Shown: positions 52,299-63,259, numbered from the stretch's first letter. The stretch is DNA of 64,000 bases from Spirabiliibacterium falconis (GCF_014885015.1 NZ_JABMIJ010000011.1:62001-126000); one strand, 5' to 3'. Translations and numbers: made by a program. Notes: a model not told the origin generated them from the letters alone.

Positions 52299-52993
52299 TA
52301 CAGATTCTCACACGGTTTAGAAAAGCGGTAACCTGCACTACGCACCGTCTGAATGTAACGGTGAAAACCATAGGGTTCAAGATTTTTGCGTAAGCGGCGA
52401 ACATAGACATCGACAGTGCGATCTTCCACATAAATATCGTTGCCCCATACCCGATCGAGCAATTTTTCGCGACTGTGCACCTTTTCGGGATGCGTCATAA
52501 AATAGCAAAGTAATTTAAATTCTGTCGTACTTAAATGAATTTCATGCTGTTGGTAATGAATGCGATGGCTATCAATGTTAACAGTCAGTCCATCAATGTT
52601 AAGTTGTGGCTGATGTTGGGTAATACCAGCACGGCGCAACACGGCATTTAAGCGTGCGAGCAACGTTTTTGGGGAAAAGGGCTTCGTGATATAATCATCT
52701 GCTCCCGTATTTAGCCCTGCGATGCAATCTGCTTCATCAATTTTGGCTGTTAGCATAATCACTGGAATCGAAGCATAATCAATATGTTGCTTGAGATATT
52801 GCAGAAATTGCAAGCCAGAACGTCCTGGTAGCATCCAATCGAGCAAAATTAAATCAGGGTTATCGACTAATCGTTGTTGTGCGTGTTGATAGTCACGCGC
52901 TTGGCTCACATGGTAACCCTGCTGAGACAGCACTAATGCTATCATCTCACGAATGGCAAGCTCGTCTTCGACGATGAGTATGTGAGTTGCCAC
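52298..52993 (-). CDS. phoB: Phosphate regulon response regulator PhoB
   Basis: PhoB activates phosphate-starvation genes. The receiver domain has its acceptor Asp52 in [13 protein letters not shown], and the C-terminal winged helix contains the [23 protein letters not shown] block (key [12 protein letters not shown]). It starts with GTG 52993, with AAGGAGG just upstream, giving 231 residues. The open frame extends further upstream without similarity. I saw no clear pho box in the 150 bases upstream. Confidence 0.95.
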   Translation of the reverse strand: MATHILIVEDELAIREMIALVLSQQGYHVSQARDYQHAQQRLVDNPDLILLDWMLPGRSGLQFLQYLKQHIDYASIPVIMLTAKIDEADCIAGLNTGADDYITKPFSPKTLLARLNAVLRRAGITQHQPQLNIDGLTVNIDSHRIHYQQHEIHLSTTEFKLLCYFMTHPEKVHSREKLLDRVWGNDIYVEDRTVDVYVRRLRKNLEPYGFHRYIQTVRSAGYRFSKPCENL

Positions 52994-53096
52994 ACAGCCT
53001 CCTTTCACGCATTTGTTTGCAGTTACTATATAAAAAGTGTACAGCACACTCAAGAGCACAATGACAAATCTGTGATAGCGGTATGGAAATGAGAAT

Positions 53097-53128
53097 AAAA
53101 AAGTGCGGTCAGACCGCACTTTGCTTTT
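53097..53128 (-). terminator. Uptake-signal hairpin terminator after gor
   Basis: AAAGTGCGGT and ACCGCACTTT pair around CAG, with a T run on the minus strand. It ends gor transcripts upstream of phoB. Confidence 0.87.
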
Positions 53129-53140
53129 TTAGCGATGAAG

Positions 53141-54493
53141 TTAACGCATTGTGACAAACTCTTCAGAGCCTGTTGGGTGGATAGCGACGGTATTATCAAA
53201 GTCTGCTTTCGTCGCTCCCATTTTGATTGCAACAGCAAAGCCCTGAATCATTTCATCAACACCAAAACCAATGCCATGTAAGCCCACTATTTTTTCATCA
53301 GGACCTGCGCACACTAATTTCATACGGCAAGGCTGGCGGTGTTGGGTCACAGCGGTGTACATCGCAGTAAACGAAGAGGTATAGACTTTCACGTTCTCTT
53401 CACCGTATTGTGCTTTTGCTTGTGGCTCGGTCAAGCCCACTGTGCCGATTGGAGGATGGCTAAACACTACGGTTGGCACGAGATTATAGTCCAAATGTTC
53501 GTTTGGTTTATTGTTGAATAAACGTTCAGATAAGCGACGACCAGCTGCCACTGCCACCGGCGTGAGTTCAATTGCACCCGTGTTGTCGCCCACAGCATAG
53601 ATGCCTTTTACGTTGGTATTTTGGAATTTATCCACCTCAATATAACCACGCTCATTGGTTTTCACACCCGCTGCGGCAAGGTTTAAATTATCGGTGGCAG
53701 GAACGCGACCAATTGCCCACACGACACAGTCAACGATGTGTTTTTCACCGCTTTCAAGCTCTAATGTTAAGCTACCATCGTTATTTTTGCGTATGGCTTT
53801 GGGTGTGGCATTTTTGTGTAGTGTTGGACCTTCGGCTTCAATAACCTCGACTAAAGTGTCCACGATTAAAGGGTCGAAATTGCGCAACGGTGCGTGTTTG
53901 CGTACAAATAGGTGCGTGTCCACTCCTAAGTTATGTAACACACCTGCCAATTCTACGGCGATATAACCTGCGCCCACCACCGCAACACGGTTTGGTAATG
54001 TTTCAAGGGCAAATACACCGTCCGAATTAATACCTAATTCTGCGCCCTCCACATTTGGCATGGACGGGCGACCGCCTGTGGCAATTAAAATATGATCGGC
54101 GGTAATTTTTTCGCCATTGACCTCTAAAGTGCGGTTATCGATAAATTTGGCAAAACCGTTGATCACATCCACGTTGTTATTGCCAAGTACGCGTTCGTAA
54201 GATTGATGAATGCGTCCGATGTAGGCTTGGCGGCTTTCGACTAACTTTTTAAAGTTAAAGCCATTATTCACTAAGTCAAAACCGTAGTCAGGCGCATATA
54301 AATTGATTGCTTCGGCAATTTGTGCGCCATACCACATCACTTTTTTCGGTACGCAACCCACATTGACACAGGTTCCACCTAGTGCTTTGGCTTCAATAAT
54401 GGCGCATTTTTTGCCATAGCTTGCGGCGCGATTGATTGATGCAATGCCACCGCTACCGCCCCCGATCGCGATATAATCATAATGTTTAGTCAT
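53141..54493 (-). CDS. gor: Glutathione reductase
   Basis: Gor reduces oxidised glutathione with NADPH. The 450 residues equal the E. coli length. The redox cysteines are Cys42 and Cys47 in [13 protein letters not shown], after the FAD motif [13 protein letters not shown]. The NADPH site is [15 protein letters not shown], and [10 protein letters not shown] closes the protein with the active-site histidine. The ATG at 54493 has AAGGA upstream. It is next to rlmJ as in E. coli. Confidence 0.97.
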   Translation of the reverse strand: MTKHYDYIAIGGGSGGIASINRAASYGKKCAIIEAKALGGTCVNVGCVPKKVMWYGAQIAEAINLYAPDYGFDLVNNGFNFKKLVESRQAYIGRIHQSYERVLGNNNVDVINGFAKFIDNRTLEVNGEKITADHILIATGGRPSMPNVEGAELGINSDGVFALETLPNRVAVVGAGYIAVELAGVLHNLGVDTHLFVRKHAPLRNFDPLIVDTLVEVIEAEGPTLHKNATPKAIRKNNDGSLTLELESGEKHIVDCVVWAIGRVPATDNLNLAAAGVKTNERGYIEVDKFQNTNVKGIYAVGDNTGAIELTPVAVAAGRRLSERLFNNKPNEHLDYNLVPTVVFSHPPIGTVGLTEPQAKAQYGEENVKVYTSSFTAMYTAVTQHRQPCRMKLVCAGPDEKIVGLHGIGFGVDEMIQGFAVAIKMGATKADFDNTVAIHPTGSEEFVTMR

Positions 54494-54600
54494 AACAGAT
54501 CCTTTTTTATTTACGTTGTTAGTATTGTGCCGACATTTTGGCATAAATACCATTCGAAATTAATGATTGTTTTAATTGTTATCAACAATCTAACCGCACT

Positions 54601-55443
54601 TTACGTTTCACCCGCAAGCCACTCGAGACTCCAGCTTCCTGTGTCTGGACAGAGTGTTTGCACTAAAAATGGTAATGCCTCGCGCATTTGCGCTTCCAGT
54701 GTCCAAGGTGGATTAACCACAATCATGCCGCTGGCTGTCATGCCTCGTTGGCTGCTATCAGGGCGTATGGCAAGTTCAATTTGCAGGATTTTTTTGATGC
54801 CCGTCTGCTCAAGTGCGCGCCTCATCCGCTTGATATGCGTACGCAGCACAACGGGATACCAAATGGCATAAATTCCCGTGGCAAATCGTTTATATCCCTC
54901 TAAAAGTGCGGTTACAACGTGCTCATAATCGGTTTTGAGTTCATAAGATGGATCCATTAAAATCAGCCCGCGGCGAGTAGGTGGCGGGAGTGCTGCTTTA
55001 AGTTGTTGATAGCCGTTTCCACGCCAGCATTTGACATTTGAAAACGGTTGTAGCGTGCGTTTCAGCAATGGGAAATCGCTAGGATGAAGCTCACAGAGCA
55101 AGGCACTGTCTTGAGGGCGTAACAAATTGGCAGTGATGAGCGGAGAGCCAGCATAATAGCGTAGCGATCCGTCGCCATTGGTGGCTTTAATTTGCTTCAC
55201 ATAATCGCTCACCATCGCAGGCATTTCGTCGGTTGACCAAAGTTTAGCAATGCCATCGAGATATTCTGCCGTTTTTTCCGATTCTTTGGATTGCAGGCTG
55301 TAACGCCCCACACCCGCATGGGTATCGAGATAGAAAAACCCTTTTTCTTTTTGTTGTAGCGCACGCAAAATGGCAACAACGACAGTGTGTTTTAACACAT
55401 CGGCATGGTTGCCCGCATGAAAACTGTGACGATAACTTAACAT
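54601..55443 (-). CDS. rlmJ: 23S rRNA adenine-2030-N6 methyltransferase RlmJ
   Basis: RlmJ methylates A2030 in 23S rRNA. The 280 residues show the family opening LSYRHSFHAGNHADVLKH and the catalytic DPSYELK (DPPY-type) motif near residue 165. It lies upstream of gor and diverges from prlC, the E. coli order. Confidence 0.95.
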   Translation of the reverse strand: MLSYRHSFHAGNHADVLKHTVVVAILRALQQKEKGFFYLDTHAGVGRYSLQSKESEKTAEYLDGIAKLWSTDEMPAMVSDYVKQIKATNGDGSLRYYAGSPLITANLLRPQDSALLCELHPSDFPLLKRTLQPFSNVKCWRGNGYQQLKAALPPPTRRGLILMDPSYELKTDYEHVVTALLEGYKRFATGIYAIWYPVVLRTHIKRMRRALEQTGIKKILQIELAIRPDSSQRGMTASGMIVVNPPWTLEAQMREALPFLVQTLCPDTGSWSLEWLAGET

Positions 55444-55575
55444 AGATAATCCTTATGTGAATTTGCTTAAGTGTACCGCACTTTTGTCTTTTTTTGATCC
55501 GAAAAATCCATCAGCCCTTGAATTTCTCTATGATTTGCCTAATCTAATAGGCAAATCACCAAAAAAGGATAACCT

Positions 55576-57609
55576 ATGTCAAATCCGTTATTACAACTTG
55601 ACGGTTTACCACCGTTTTCAAAAATTAAACCAGAACACGTTGTGCCTGCGGTAGAGCAGTGCATTCAAGAGTGTCGAAATACCATTGAAGCGGTGTTAAA
55701 ACAACCGCACTTTACCTTTGAAAACCTCTATCAAACGGTCAGTCAAGCAGGCGATCGTTTGGGGCGCGTTTGGTCGCCGATAAGCCATCTCAATGCTGTG
55801 AAAAATAGCCCTGAACTGCGTGAAGCCTATCAAGCCTGCTTACCCTTGTTATCGGAATACAGCACATGGGCTGGGCAACATAAAGGGCTTTATGCGGCGT
55901 ATCGCCAGCTTCAACAAAGTGATGAGTACGCAACACTGGATGTGGCACAACGCAAAGCAATCGATGATACCTTATTGGATTTTACACTATCAGGCATCGG
56001 GCTTGAAAAAGACAAGCAACAACGCTACGGCGAAATTGTTGCTCGCTTATCTGAATTGAGCTCACAGTTTAGCAATAATGTACTTGACGCTACGATGGGA
56101 TGGGACATTATCATTACTGATGAAAATGAGCTAAAAGGATTACCAGAATCTGCGTTGCAAGCAGCGCGCGAAGCCACGAAAGCGGTGGAAAAAGACGGCT
56201 GGCGTTTTACACTTGAAATTCCAAGTTATCTGCCTGTAATGACCTATTGTGAGAACCGCACTTTGCGCGAAACACTCTATCGTGCTTACAGTACCCGTGC
56301 CTCCGATCAAGGTCCAAATGCCGGCAAATGGGATAACAGTGCCATTATTGAAGAGATTATGCAGTTACGTTTTGAGCTAGCACAATTGCTTGGTTTTAAT
56401 ACATACGCTGATTATTCTCTTGCCACAAAAATGGCAGAAAGCCCTGAGCAAGTGATGAATTTCTTAAACGATCTCGCCACGCGTGCCAAAGCCCAAGGCG
56501 AAAAAGAGCGGGCAGAATTAGAACAATTTTGCCGTGAACACTATGGCGTAACCGCACTTTCACCGTGGGACATTGCCTTTTACAGCGAAAAACAAAAGCA
56601 ACATCTTTTTGCGATCAACGACGAAGAACTGCGCCCTTATTTCCCTGAAGATCGTGTGCTAAGTGGCTTATTTGAAGTGGTTAAACGCATCTATGGCATT
56701 TGCGTGAAAGAGCGGTTTGATGTGGACGTGTGGGATGATAATGTGCGGTTTTTTGATATTTTAGACCACACAGGTGAGCGACGCGGCAGTTTTTATCTTG
56801 ATCTTTATGCCAGAGCGCATAAACGTGGCGGAGCGTGGATGGATGACTGCATTGGACGTAAGCGAGTAGGTGATCGTTTGCAAAAACCTGTTGCGTATTT
56901 GGTGTGCAATTTTAATAAGCCAATTGGTGATAAGCCTGCGCTATTTACCCACGATGAAGTAACCACATTGTTCCATGAGTTTGGACACGGCTTGCACCAT
57001 ATGCTTACCCTCATTGATGTTAGCGGTGTGGCGGGCATTAATGGCGTGCCGTGGGATGCGGTTGAACTGCCAAGTCAGTTTATGGAAAATTGGTGTTGGG
57101 AAAAAGAAGCCTTAGATTTCATTTCAGGGCATTATCAAACGGGTGAGCCGCTGCCAGCTGACAAACTTGAACAGTTGCTGAAGGCTAAAAATTATCAAGC
57201 AGCGATGTTTGTGTTGCGTCAGCTTGAATTCGGTTTATTTGATTTTTCATTGCACTACCATTTTGACCCGAAAAAAGGTGCGCAAGTGCCAGAAACGTTG
57301 AGTGCGGTGCGCAATCAAGTGTCGGTATTTAAGCCACTGGATTGGACACGCCCTGCGCATTCATTTAGCCATATCTTTGCAGGCGGCTATTCAGCGGGCT
57401 ATTACAGCTATCTCTGGGCAGAAGTCCTCTCCGCCGATGCGTTTTCATTGTTTGAAGAGCAAGGTATCTTCAACCCTGAAACAGGCAAAGCGTTTTTGGA
57501 TCATATCTTAAGCCGTGGTGGTAGTGAGCCGCCAATGGCTCTCTTTAAACGCTTTAGGGGGCGAGAGCCAAAACTGGATGCGCTATTGCGCCACAAAGGA
57601 ATTAATTAG
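55576..57609 (+). CDS. prlC: Oligopeptidase A
   Basis: PrlC is a cytosolic M3 metallopeptidase that degrades signal peptides and other oligopeptides. The 677 residues match E. coli (680). The zinc motif HEFGHGLHHM lies near residue 468. It starts after AAAGGA and is followed by a degenerate uptake-signal pair at about 57613-57637. Confidence 0.96.
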   Translation: MSNPLLQLDGLPPFSKIKPEHVVPAVEQCIQECRNTIEAVLKQPHFTFENLYQTVSQAGDRLGRVWSPISHLNAVKNSPELREAYQACLPLLSEYSTWAGQHKGLYAAYRQLQQSDEYATLDVAQRKAIDDTLLDFTLSGIGLEKDKQQRYGEIVARLSELSSQFSNNVLDATMGWDIIITDENELKGLPESALQAAREATKAVEKDGWRFTLEIPSYLPVMTYCENRTLRETLYRAYSTRASDQGPNAGKWDNSAIIEEIMQLRFELAQLLGFNTYADYSLATKMAESPEQVMNFLNDLATRAKAQGEKERAELEQFCREHYGVTALSPWDIAFYSEKQKQHLFAINDEELRPYFPEDRVLSGLFEVVKRIYGICVKERFDVDVWDDNVRFFDILDHTGERRGSFYLDLYARAHKRGGAWMDDCIGRKRVGDRLQKPVAYLVCNFNKPIGDKPALFTHDEVTTLFHEFGHGLHHMLTLIDVSGVAGINGVPWDAVELPSQFMENWCWEKEALDFISGHYQTGEPLPADKLEQLLKAKNYQAAMFVLRQLEFGLFDFSLHYHFDPKKGAQVPETLSAVRNQVSVFKPLDWTRPAHSFSHIFAGGYSAGYYSYLWAEVLSADAFSLFEEQGIFNPETGKAFLDHILSRGGSEPPMALFKRFRGREPKLDALLRHKGIN

Positions 57610-57695
57610 AGTAAAGTGCGGTTTGACCGAACTTTTGTTTTTGATTTCAATACGTTATAATGCACAAGAACCCTATTATAAATAAGGAGGCGTGT

Positions 57696-58193
57696 ATGAA
57701 AGTAACAAGCTCGGGTATCATAAACGGTGTGATTGATGACAAATACGGCAAGCGCGGCGCACTTATCAGTGAGTTTGGTATGCCGACCTGTTCATTGCCT
57801 TTAAAGATTAGCGATGCACCAGCGGGCACCAAATCATTCGCCATTGTGTTAGAAGATAAAGATGCGGTGCCTGTGTGCGGTTACAGCTGGATTCATTGGC
57901 TCGCAGCGAATATTAAGCGTGATGAATTGGGCGAAAATGACAGCACATCCGCCACTGATTATATACAAGGCACCAACAGTTGGTCGGGGCTTATTGCAGG
58001 GCAAGATCGCCTACATTGTGCCTGCTACGGCGGCATGGCACCGCCCGACAAAGCGCATCGCTACGAGCTTTATGTCTATGCGCTTGATTGTGAATTGGAT
58101 CTTAATGCAGGATTTTATTACAACGAGTTACATTTTGCGATGCAAGGGCATATTCTCGCACAAGCCTATCTTGTTGGCACCTACGATGCCTAA
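57696..58193 (+). CDS. YbhB/YbcL-family (PEBP-like) protein
   Basis: The 165-residue protein has the phosphatidylethanolamine-binding fold pattern (SFAIVLEDKDA, WIHWLAANI, YGGMAPPDKAHRYELYVYAL). It lacks a signal peptide, so it is cytosolic, like YbhB. The family's bacterial role is unclear. The ATG at 57696 has a perfect AAGGAGG. A strong terminator follows. Confidence 0.9.
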   Translation: MKVTSSGIINGVIDDKYGKRGALISEFGMPTCSLPLKISDAPAGTKSFAIVLEDKDAVPVCGYSWIHWLAANIKRDELGENDSTSATDYIQGTNSWSGLIAGQDRLHCACYGGMAPPDKAHRYELYVYALDCELDLNAGFYYNELHFAMQGHILAQAYLVGTYDA

Positions 58194-58200
58194 AATTCAC

Positions 58201-58227
58201 AGCAGCCCCACTCGGGGCTGTTTTTTT
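58201..58227 (+). terminator. Rho-independent terminator after the PEBP-like gene
   Basis: CAGCCCC and GGGGCTG pair around ACTC and are followed by seven T. The stem is GC-rich and unlike the uptake-signal hairpins. Confidence 0.95.
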
Positions 58228-58311
58228 GTGATAAAACGTATTATTTCCCGCCATTTCACAGTATAATATCCTAATTTTATTTCATCTAAGATCGAACGAG
58301 ATACAAATCGA

Positions 58312-59229
58312 ATGAACAGCAAATTTAATGTAAAAACTTTTCAAGGAATGATTTTAGCCCTACAAGACTATTGGGGCGAATTGGGATGCACTATTGTGCA
58401 GCCATTAGATATGGAAGTAGGGGCGGGTACTTCGCATCCAATGACCTGCTTGCGTGCACTTGGTCCTGAGCCGATGGCGAGTGCGTATGTGCAGCCATCA
58501 CGTCGCCCAACCGATGGTCGCTACGGCGAAAACCCAAACCGTTTGCAGCACTATTATCAATTCCAAGTGGTGCTTAAACCGTCTCCTGATAACATTCAAG
58601 AGTTGTATCTTGGCTCTCTGAAAATGCTCGGTTTTGACCCAACCCAAAACGACATCCGTTTTGTGGAAGACAACTGGGAAAACCCAACCTTGGGTGCATG
58701 GGGCTTGGGCTGGGAAGTGTGGCTAAATGGCATGGAAGTAACCCAATTTACCTACTTCCAACAAGTTGGCGGCTTGGAATGTAAGCCTGTCACGGGCGAA
58801 ATCACCTACGGGCTTGAACGCTTGGCGATGTATATTCAAGGGGTGGACAGCGTCTATGATTTGGTGTGGTCTGATGGCGTGCTAGGCAAAACCACCTACG
58901 GTGATGTGTTCCACCAAAACGAAGTGGAGCAGTCCACCTACAATTTTGAATATGCCGACACCGATTTCCTTTTCCACTGCTTTGAACAATACGAAAAAGA
59001 AGCCAAAGCCCTGCTGGAGCTGGAAAAGCCGCTGCCTCTGCCCGCGTATGAACGCATTTTAAAAGCAGCTCACAGCTTCAACTTGCTCGATGCCCGCAAA
59101 GCGATTTCCGTAACCGAACGCCAACGCTACATCCTCCGCATCCGCACGCTGACCAAAGGTGTCGCCGAAGCCTACTACGCCAGCCGCGAAGCGTTAGGGT
59201 TCCCGATGTGTGGAAATAAAATATCATAA
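58312..59229 (+). CDS. glyQ: Glycyl-tRNA synthetase alpha subunit
   Basis: GlyQ is the catalytic subunit of the tetrameric glycyl-tRNA synthetase. The 305 residues are near the usual 303. The opening [36 protein letters not shown] and [14 protein letters not shown] are typical. Its C-terminal end (MCGNKIS) differs from the usual Lys/Asp-rich tail. In related bacteria glyS follows directly; here an endonuclease gene of about 1 kb lies between. Confidence 0.96.
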   Translation: MNSKFNVKTFQGMILALQDYWGELGCTIVQPLDMEVGAGTSHPMTCLRALGPEPMASAYVQPSRRPTDGRYGENPNRLQHYYQFQVVLKPSPDNIQELYLGSLKMLGFDPTQNDIRFVEDNWENPTLGAWGLGWEVWLNGMEVTQFTYFQQVGGLECKPVTGEITYGLERLAMYIQGVDSVYDLVWSDGVLGKTTYGDVFHQNEVEQSTYNFEYADTDFLFHCFEQYEKEAKALLELEKPLPLPAYERILKAAHSFNLLDARKAISVTERQRYILRIRTLTKGVAEAYYASREALGFPMCGNKIS

Positions 59230-59286
59230 TATTTTTGATAAAAGTAAGATTTATTCTTCAATAGATAAGATCAATAGGATGAATGT

Positions 59287-60294
59287 ATGTCGGTACCTAA
59301 GGTTTGGATGGTCAGAAGTGATGGTGGAAATCTATATGATTTTTTTAAAGATAATTCCGTGGTAGGTATTGGTTGGGAACTTCTTGCGGAAAAAGCGATA
59401 ATGGGGGCAAATAGAGAAGAATTATTGGAATATTATAATCAAATAGAACCAAATACCAAAACAAAAAAGAAAGTAAGTGATGTGTCTCAAGTATTTCGTT
59501 TTGTCAATGATATTCAAATCGGGACTTGGGTTGTGACTTACTCTCCAGTTAATAGGACTTATTTGTTAGGAAAAGTAAATGGTTCAACTAAGTATACAGA
59601 AGAGTGGAAAGAAGATAATTTAAGTATCTCTAAACAGGTTATTTGGCAAGAAAAAGAAATTTTTAGGGATAGCCTTACTCAGGCAACTCGTAATTCTTTA
59701 GGGAGCATATTAACCGTTTTTGAATTACCCGAAAATGCGAGTGAAGAGTTAATAAGAGTATTACATCAAGAACCATCTAAGAAAGTTCCTCATCAAGATG
59801 ATACAGAGCAGATTTTTGAAGAGAATATTTTTAAAGATCTTGAATTAAAAGCATTTGAAAAAATTAAAGATCTTATAAACCAATTAGATTGGAAGGAAAT
59901 GCAAGAACTGGTTGCAGGTGTATTACGGGCAATGGGGTATAAAACCCAAATTTCTCTATCTGGTTCAGATAGAGGAAGAGATATTGTTGCTTCACCAGAT
60001 GGATTTGGGTTTGAACATCCTCGTATTATTGTGGAAGTAAAACATAGAGTATCGACTATGGGAAGTCAAGAAATACGAAGTTTTTTAGGTGGTAGACATT
60101 CGGGAGATAGTGGTCTTTATGTAAGTACAGGAGGCTTTACTAGAGAAGCTAGATATGAAGCGGATAGAGCAAAAATTCCATTGGCACTTTGGTCATTAGA
60201 TGAGTTAGCTAAAGCACTCATACAAAATTATGATCAAGTGGATTATACAATAAAACAGCTAGTTCCACTAAAAATGACATATTTTCCAATATAA
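59287..60294 (+). CDS. Mrr-family endonuclease with PUA/EVE-like N-terminal domain
   Basis: The 335-residue protein joins two parts. Residues 1-150 (VWMVRSDGGNLYDFF, VVGIGW, GTWVVTY, YLLGKVNGS) look like the PUA/EVE-like fold seen before type IV nucleases that read modified bases. Residues 195-315 are an Mrr-type PD-(D/E)xK nuclease: Asp232 in GRDIVA, Glu250-x-Lys252 in IVEVKHR, and FTREARYEA. It is AT-rich, uses AGA codons and has no uptake signal, unlike its neighbours. It lies 57 bases after glyQ and 39 bases before glyS. Restriction of modified DNA is inferred. Confidence 0.82.
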   Translation: MSVPKVWMVRSDGGNLYDFFKDNSVVGIGWELLAEKAIMGANREELLEYYNQIEPNTKTKKKVSDVSQVFRFVNDIQIGTWVVTYSPVNRTYLLGKVNGSTKYTEEWKEDNLSISKQVIWQEKEIFRDSLTQATRNSLGSILTVFELPENASEELIRVLHQEPSKKVPHQDDTEQIFEENIFKDLELKAFEKIKDLINQLDWKEMQELVAGVLRAMGYKTQISLSGSDRGRDIVASPDGFGFEHPRIIVEVKHRVSTMGSQEIRSFLGGRHSGDSGLYVSTGGFTREARYEADRAKIPLALWSLDELAKALIQNYDQVDYTIKQLVPLKMTYFPI

Positions 60295-60333
60295 TCACAT
60301 ACAGTATTAAAATTGAATAATGAGTTTATTACA

Positions 60334-62403
60334 ATGACAACACAAAATTTTTTAGTTGAAATCGGCACGGAAGAGTTGCCACCGAAGGCGTTGAAATCGT
60401 TAGGATTGGCGTTTGCGGAGAATGTTAAGGCGGAGCTTGCACAAGCGGGGTTGAGTTTTGAAAAAGTGGACTGGTTTGCTGCGCCACGCCGTTTGGCGGT
60501 GAAGGTGACCGCACTTTTAACCCAGCAGCCGAGCAAAGAGATTGAAAAACGCGGGCCGGCGGTGGCTGCCGCCTTTGATGCTGACGGCAAGCCGACCAAA
60601 GCGGCACTCGGCTGGGCGCGCGGTTGTGGCATTGAGATTGATCAAGCTGAGCGGCTAAAAACCGACAAAGGCGAGTGGTTGTTTTATCGCACGGTGGAAG
60701 CGGGCAAGCAAACCAAAGCCCTGTTGGCGGATATGGTAGCCAATGCACTGGCGAAATTGCCAATCCCGAAACCGATGCGTTGGGGGGATAAAACCGTGCA
60801 ATTCATCCGCCCTGTACACACCGTGACCATGTTGTTTGGTGATGAGTTGATTACAGGCGAAATTTTAGGTGTAAAATCCGACCGCACTTTGCGTGGTCAT
60901 CGCTTTATGGGCGAGCCTGAATTGCAAATTAATAATGCTGATCAATATCCTGCCATTTTACTGGAAAAGGGCATGGTGGTGGCGGATTTTGCAGCGCGTA
61001 AAAACAAAATTCGCCAAGACGCAGAAAACGCTGCCGCACAGCTCGGTGGTGTGGCAGATATTGACGAGGATTTGCTCGATGAAGTCGCCTCTTTGGTGGA
61101 ATACCCAGTGGTGCTGACCGCTAAATTTGAAGAGCGATTTTTAGCGGTGCCAGCGGAAGCGTTGGTTTACACCATGAAAGGTGATCAAAAATACTTCCCG
61201 ATTTATGATAACAATGGCAAATTGCTACCGCACTTTATCTTTGTTTCTAACATCAATCCTGACGATCCGAGCAAGATCATTGAAGGTAATGAAAAAGTGG
61301 TGCGCCCACGTTTGTCCGACGCCGAGTTTTTCTTCAAAACCGATTTGAAACAGCGTTTAGAAGATAATTTGCCACGCTTAAAAACCGTCTTGTTCCAACA
61401 GCAGTTAGGCACGTTGTTTGACAAAACCGCACGCATTGAAAAACTTAGCGGCATCATTGCAGAACAAATTGGTGCCGACAAAACCAAAGCAGAGCGTGCA
61501 GGCTTACTGTCAAAATGTGATTTGATGACCAATATGGTGTTTGAATTCACCGACACGCAAGGCGTGATGGGCATGCACTATGCTCGCCATGATGGTGAAG
61601 ACGAAGATGTTGCGGTTGCACTCAACGAGCAATATATGCCACGTTTTGCAGGTGATGAGCTGCCGCAAAGTGCGGTTGCCTGCTGTGTGGCATTGGCGGA
61701 TAAAATCGACACGCTCACGGGTATTTTCGGCATTGGTCAGCATCCGAAAGGGGATAAAGACCCGTTTGCGTTGCGTCGTGCTGCACTTGGCGTACTGCGT
61801 ATTATTGTGGAGAAAAACCTGCCGCTGGATTTGCAAACTTTAGTGGAAAGTGCGGTTGCGCTCTATGGGGATAAACTGAGCAATAAAAACGTGGTGGCTG
61901 ACGTGGTGGATTTCATGCTCGGGCGTTTCCGTGCGTGGTATCAAGACGAAGGCTTTAGCATTGACGTGATTCAAGCGGTGCTGGCGCGTCGTCCAACCCG
62001 CCCTGCGGATTTTGATGCCCGCGTGAAGGCGGTTTCGCATTTCCGAACCTTGCCACAGGCACAAGCATTAGCCGCAGCGAACAAGCGTGTGTCTAACATT
62101 TTAGCCAAAGTTGATGGTGAGATGCCAAGCCATATTGACCGCACTTTATGTGTGGAAGAGGCTGAAAAAGCGTTGGCAGACAATGTGTTGCGTTTAAATG
62201 CTGAATTGCAGCCACTGTTTGATAACAGTGATTATCAACGTGCGTTAGAGCAACTCAGTGGCTTGCAAGAGAGTGTGGACGCGTTTTTTGAAAGCGTGAT
62301 GGTTAACTGCGAAGACAACAAACTGCGCAACAATCGTTTGGCGATTTTATTTAATTTGCGTGCGCTGTTCTTGCATATTGCGGATATTTCGCTGTTGCAA
62401 TAA
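60334..62403 (+). CDS. glyS: Glycyl-tRNA synthetase beta subunit
   Basis: GlyS binds tRNA-Gly and completes the alpha2-beta2 enzyme. The start at ATG 60334 gives 689 residues, exactly the E. coli length, with the opening [16 protein letters not shown]. The TTG at 60313 is in frame but unlikely. It must be translated from a transcript passing through the endonuclease gene or from a promoter inside it. A strong terminator follows. Confidence 0.96.
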   Translation: MTTQNFLVEIGTEELPPKALKSLGLAFAENVKAELAQAGLSFEKVDWFAAPRRLAVKVTALLTQQPSKEIEKRGPAVAAAFDADGKPTKAALGWARGCGIEIDQAERLKTDKGEWLFYRTVEAGKQTKALLADMVANALAKLPIPKPMRWGDKTVQFIRPVHTVTMLFGDELITGEILGVKSDRTLRGHRFMGEPELQINNADQYPAILLEKGMVVADFAARKNKIRQDAENAAAQLGGVADIDEDLLDEVASLVEYPVVLTAKFEERFLAVPAEALVYTMKGDQKYFPIYDNNGKLLPHFIFVSNINPDDPSKIIEGNEKVVRPRLSDAEFFFKTDLKQRLEDNLPRLKTVLFQQQLGTLFDKTARIEKLSGIIAEQIGADKTKAERAGLLSKCDLMTNMVFEFTDTQGVMGMHYARHDGEDEDVAVALNEQYMPRFAGDELPQSAVACCVALADKIDTLTGIFGIGQHPKGDKDPFALRRAALGVLRIIVEKNLPLDLQTLVESAVALYGDKLSNKNVVADVVDFMLGRFRAWYQDEGFSIDVIQAVLARRPTRPADFDARVKAVSHFRTLPQAQALAAANKRVSNILAKVDGEMPSHIDRTLCVEEAEKALADNVLRLNAELQPLFDNSDYQRALEQLSGLQESVDAFFESVMVNCEDNKLRNNRLAILFNLRALFLHIADISLLQ

Positions 62404-62415
62404 CGGCACAAAGAG

Positions 62416-62449
62416 AAGCCGTTTTATTGCAAAATAAAGCGGCTTTTTT
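62416..62449 (+). terminator. Rho-independent terminator after glyS
   Basis: AAGCCGTTTTATT and AATAAAGCGGCTT form a 13-base-pair stem (one U-G pair) around a GCAA tetraloop, with a T run. It ends 12 bases before the nudC start codon. Confidence 0.93.
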
Positions 62450-62461
62450 CTAGGAGACACA

Positions 62462-63259
62462 ATGCACATCATCGCACCCGAACACCGTAGTTACTGGCTA
62501 ATTGCACAAGGCTCCAGCCTCTATTTGCCACAAGGTGCGTTGCCATACGGCAAGGCTGAAATATTTCATCTTGCGGGCAAGCAAGGGCTGTGTATTGGGC
62601 AATATCAGGGGGAAAAGGTTACTCTGGTGCTGGATTGTGCCGACCGCACTTTTGAATTGACCTCGTTGCGTAATTGTCTCGGCTGGGATGAAGAGCTGTT
62701 TAACCTGCTTAATCGTGGCGTGAGTTTGCATCATTTTTATCAAACGCACCGCTTTTGTGCCAAGTGCGGCGCGCCGACGCGTATCATGCAGCCATACGAA
62801 AGTGCGGTGGAATGCACAAAGTGCGGTCATCATACTTACCCGATTTTATGCCCGAGTATTATCGTGGCGGTGCGCCGTGGCAAGCAGATTTTGCTCGCCA
62901 ACCACCTGCGCCATAAAGATGAAAAAATGTACACTGTGCTGGCGGGTTTTGTAGAGCCAGGCGAAAGCCTTGAGCAAGCCGTAGCGCGTGAAGTGTTTGA
63001 GGAAGCGGCAATTCAGGTGAAAAATATTCGCTATGTGGGTAGCCAGCCGTGGGCGTTTCCCAATTCGTTGATGCTTGGCTTTTTGGCTGAGTATGACAGT
63101 GGCGAGATTGCTATTCAGCAAAGTGAACTTGCTGATGCCCAGTGGTTTGATGTTGACCGCACTTTGCCGCATTTACCGCCTGTTGGCACTATCGCCCGAC
63201 ACTTAATTGCCATGACAGAAGAAATAATAAGGACAAACAATGTCAGACTTAAAAAATGA
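62462..63259 (+). CDS. nudC: NAD(P)H pyrophosphatase / NAD-cap decapping enzyme NudC
   Basis: NudC cleaves NADH and removes NAD caps from RNA. The 265 residues have a Cys4 zinc site (CAKC and CTKC, then CPS) and the Nudix box [22 protein letters not shown]. Two uptake signals (one near-perfect) write the Lys-Cys-Gly of both zinc knuckles. AGGAG precedes the ATG. hemE starts inside its last codons, as in the E. coli nudC-hemE pair. Confidence 0.95.
   Translation: MHIIAPEHRSYWLIAQGSSLYLPQGALPYGKAEIFHLAGKQGLCIGQYQGEKVTLVLDCADRTFELTSLRNCLGWDEELFNLLNRGVSLHHFYQTHRFCAKCGAPTRIMQPYESAVECTKCGHHTYPILCPSIIVAVRRGKQILLANHLRHKDEKMYTVLAGFVEPGESLEQAVAREVFEEAAIQVKNIRYVGSQPWAFPNSLMLGFLAEYDSGEIAIQQSELADAQWFDVDRTLPHLPPVGTIARHLIAMTEEIIRTNNVRLKK

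Noticed and set aside
52994-53119. Upstream extension of phoB
   Set aside because: No similarity to PhoB before the GTG at 52993, which has AAGGAGG directly upstream.
60243-60632. Minus-strand open frame opposite the start of glyS
   Set aside because: Low-complexity shadow frame with no ribosome site; the plus strand is clearly coding.
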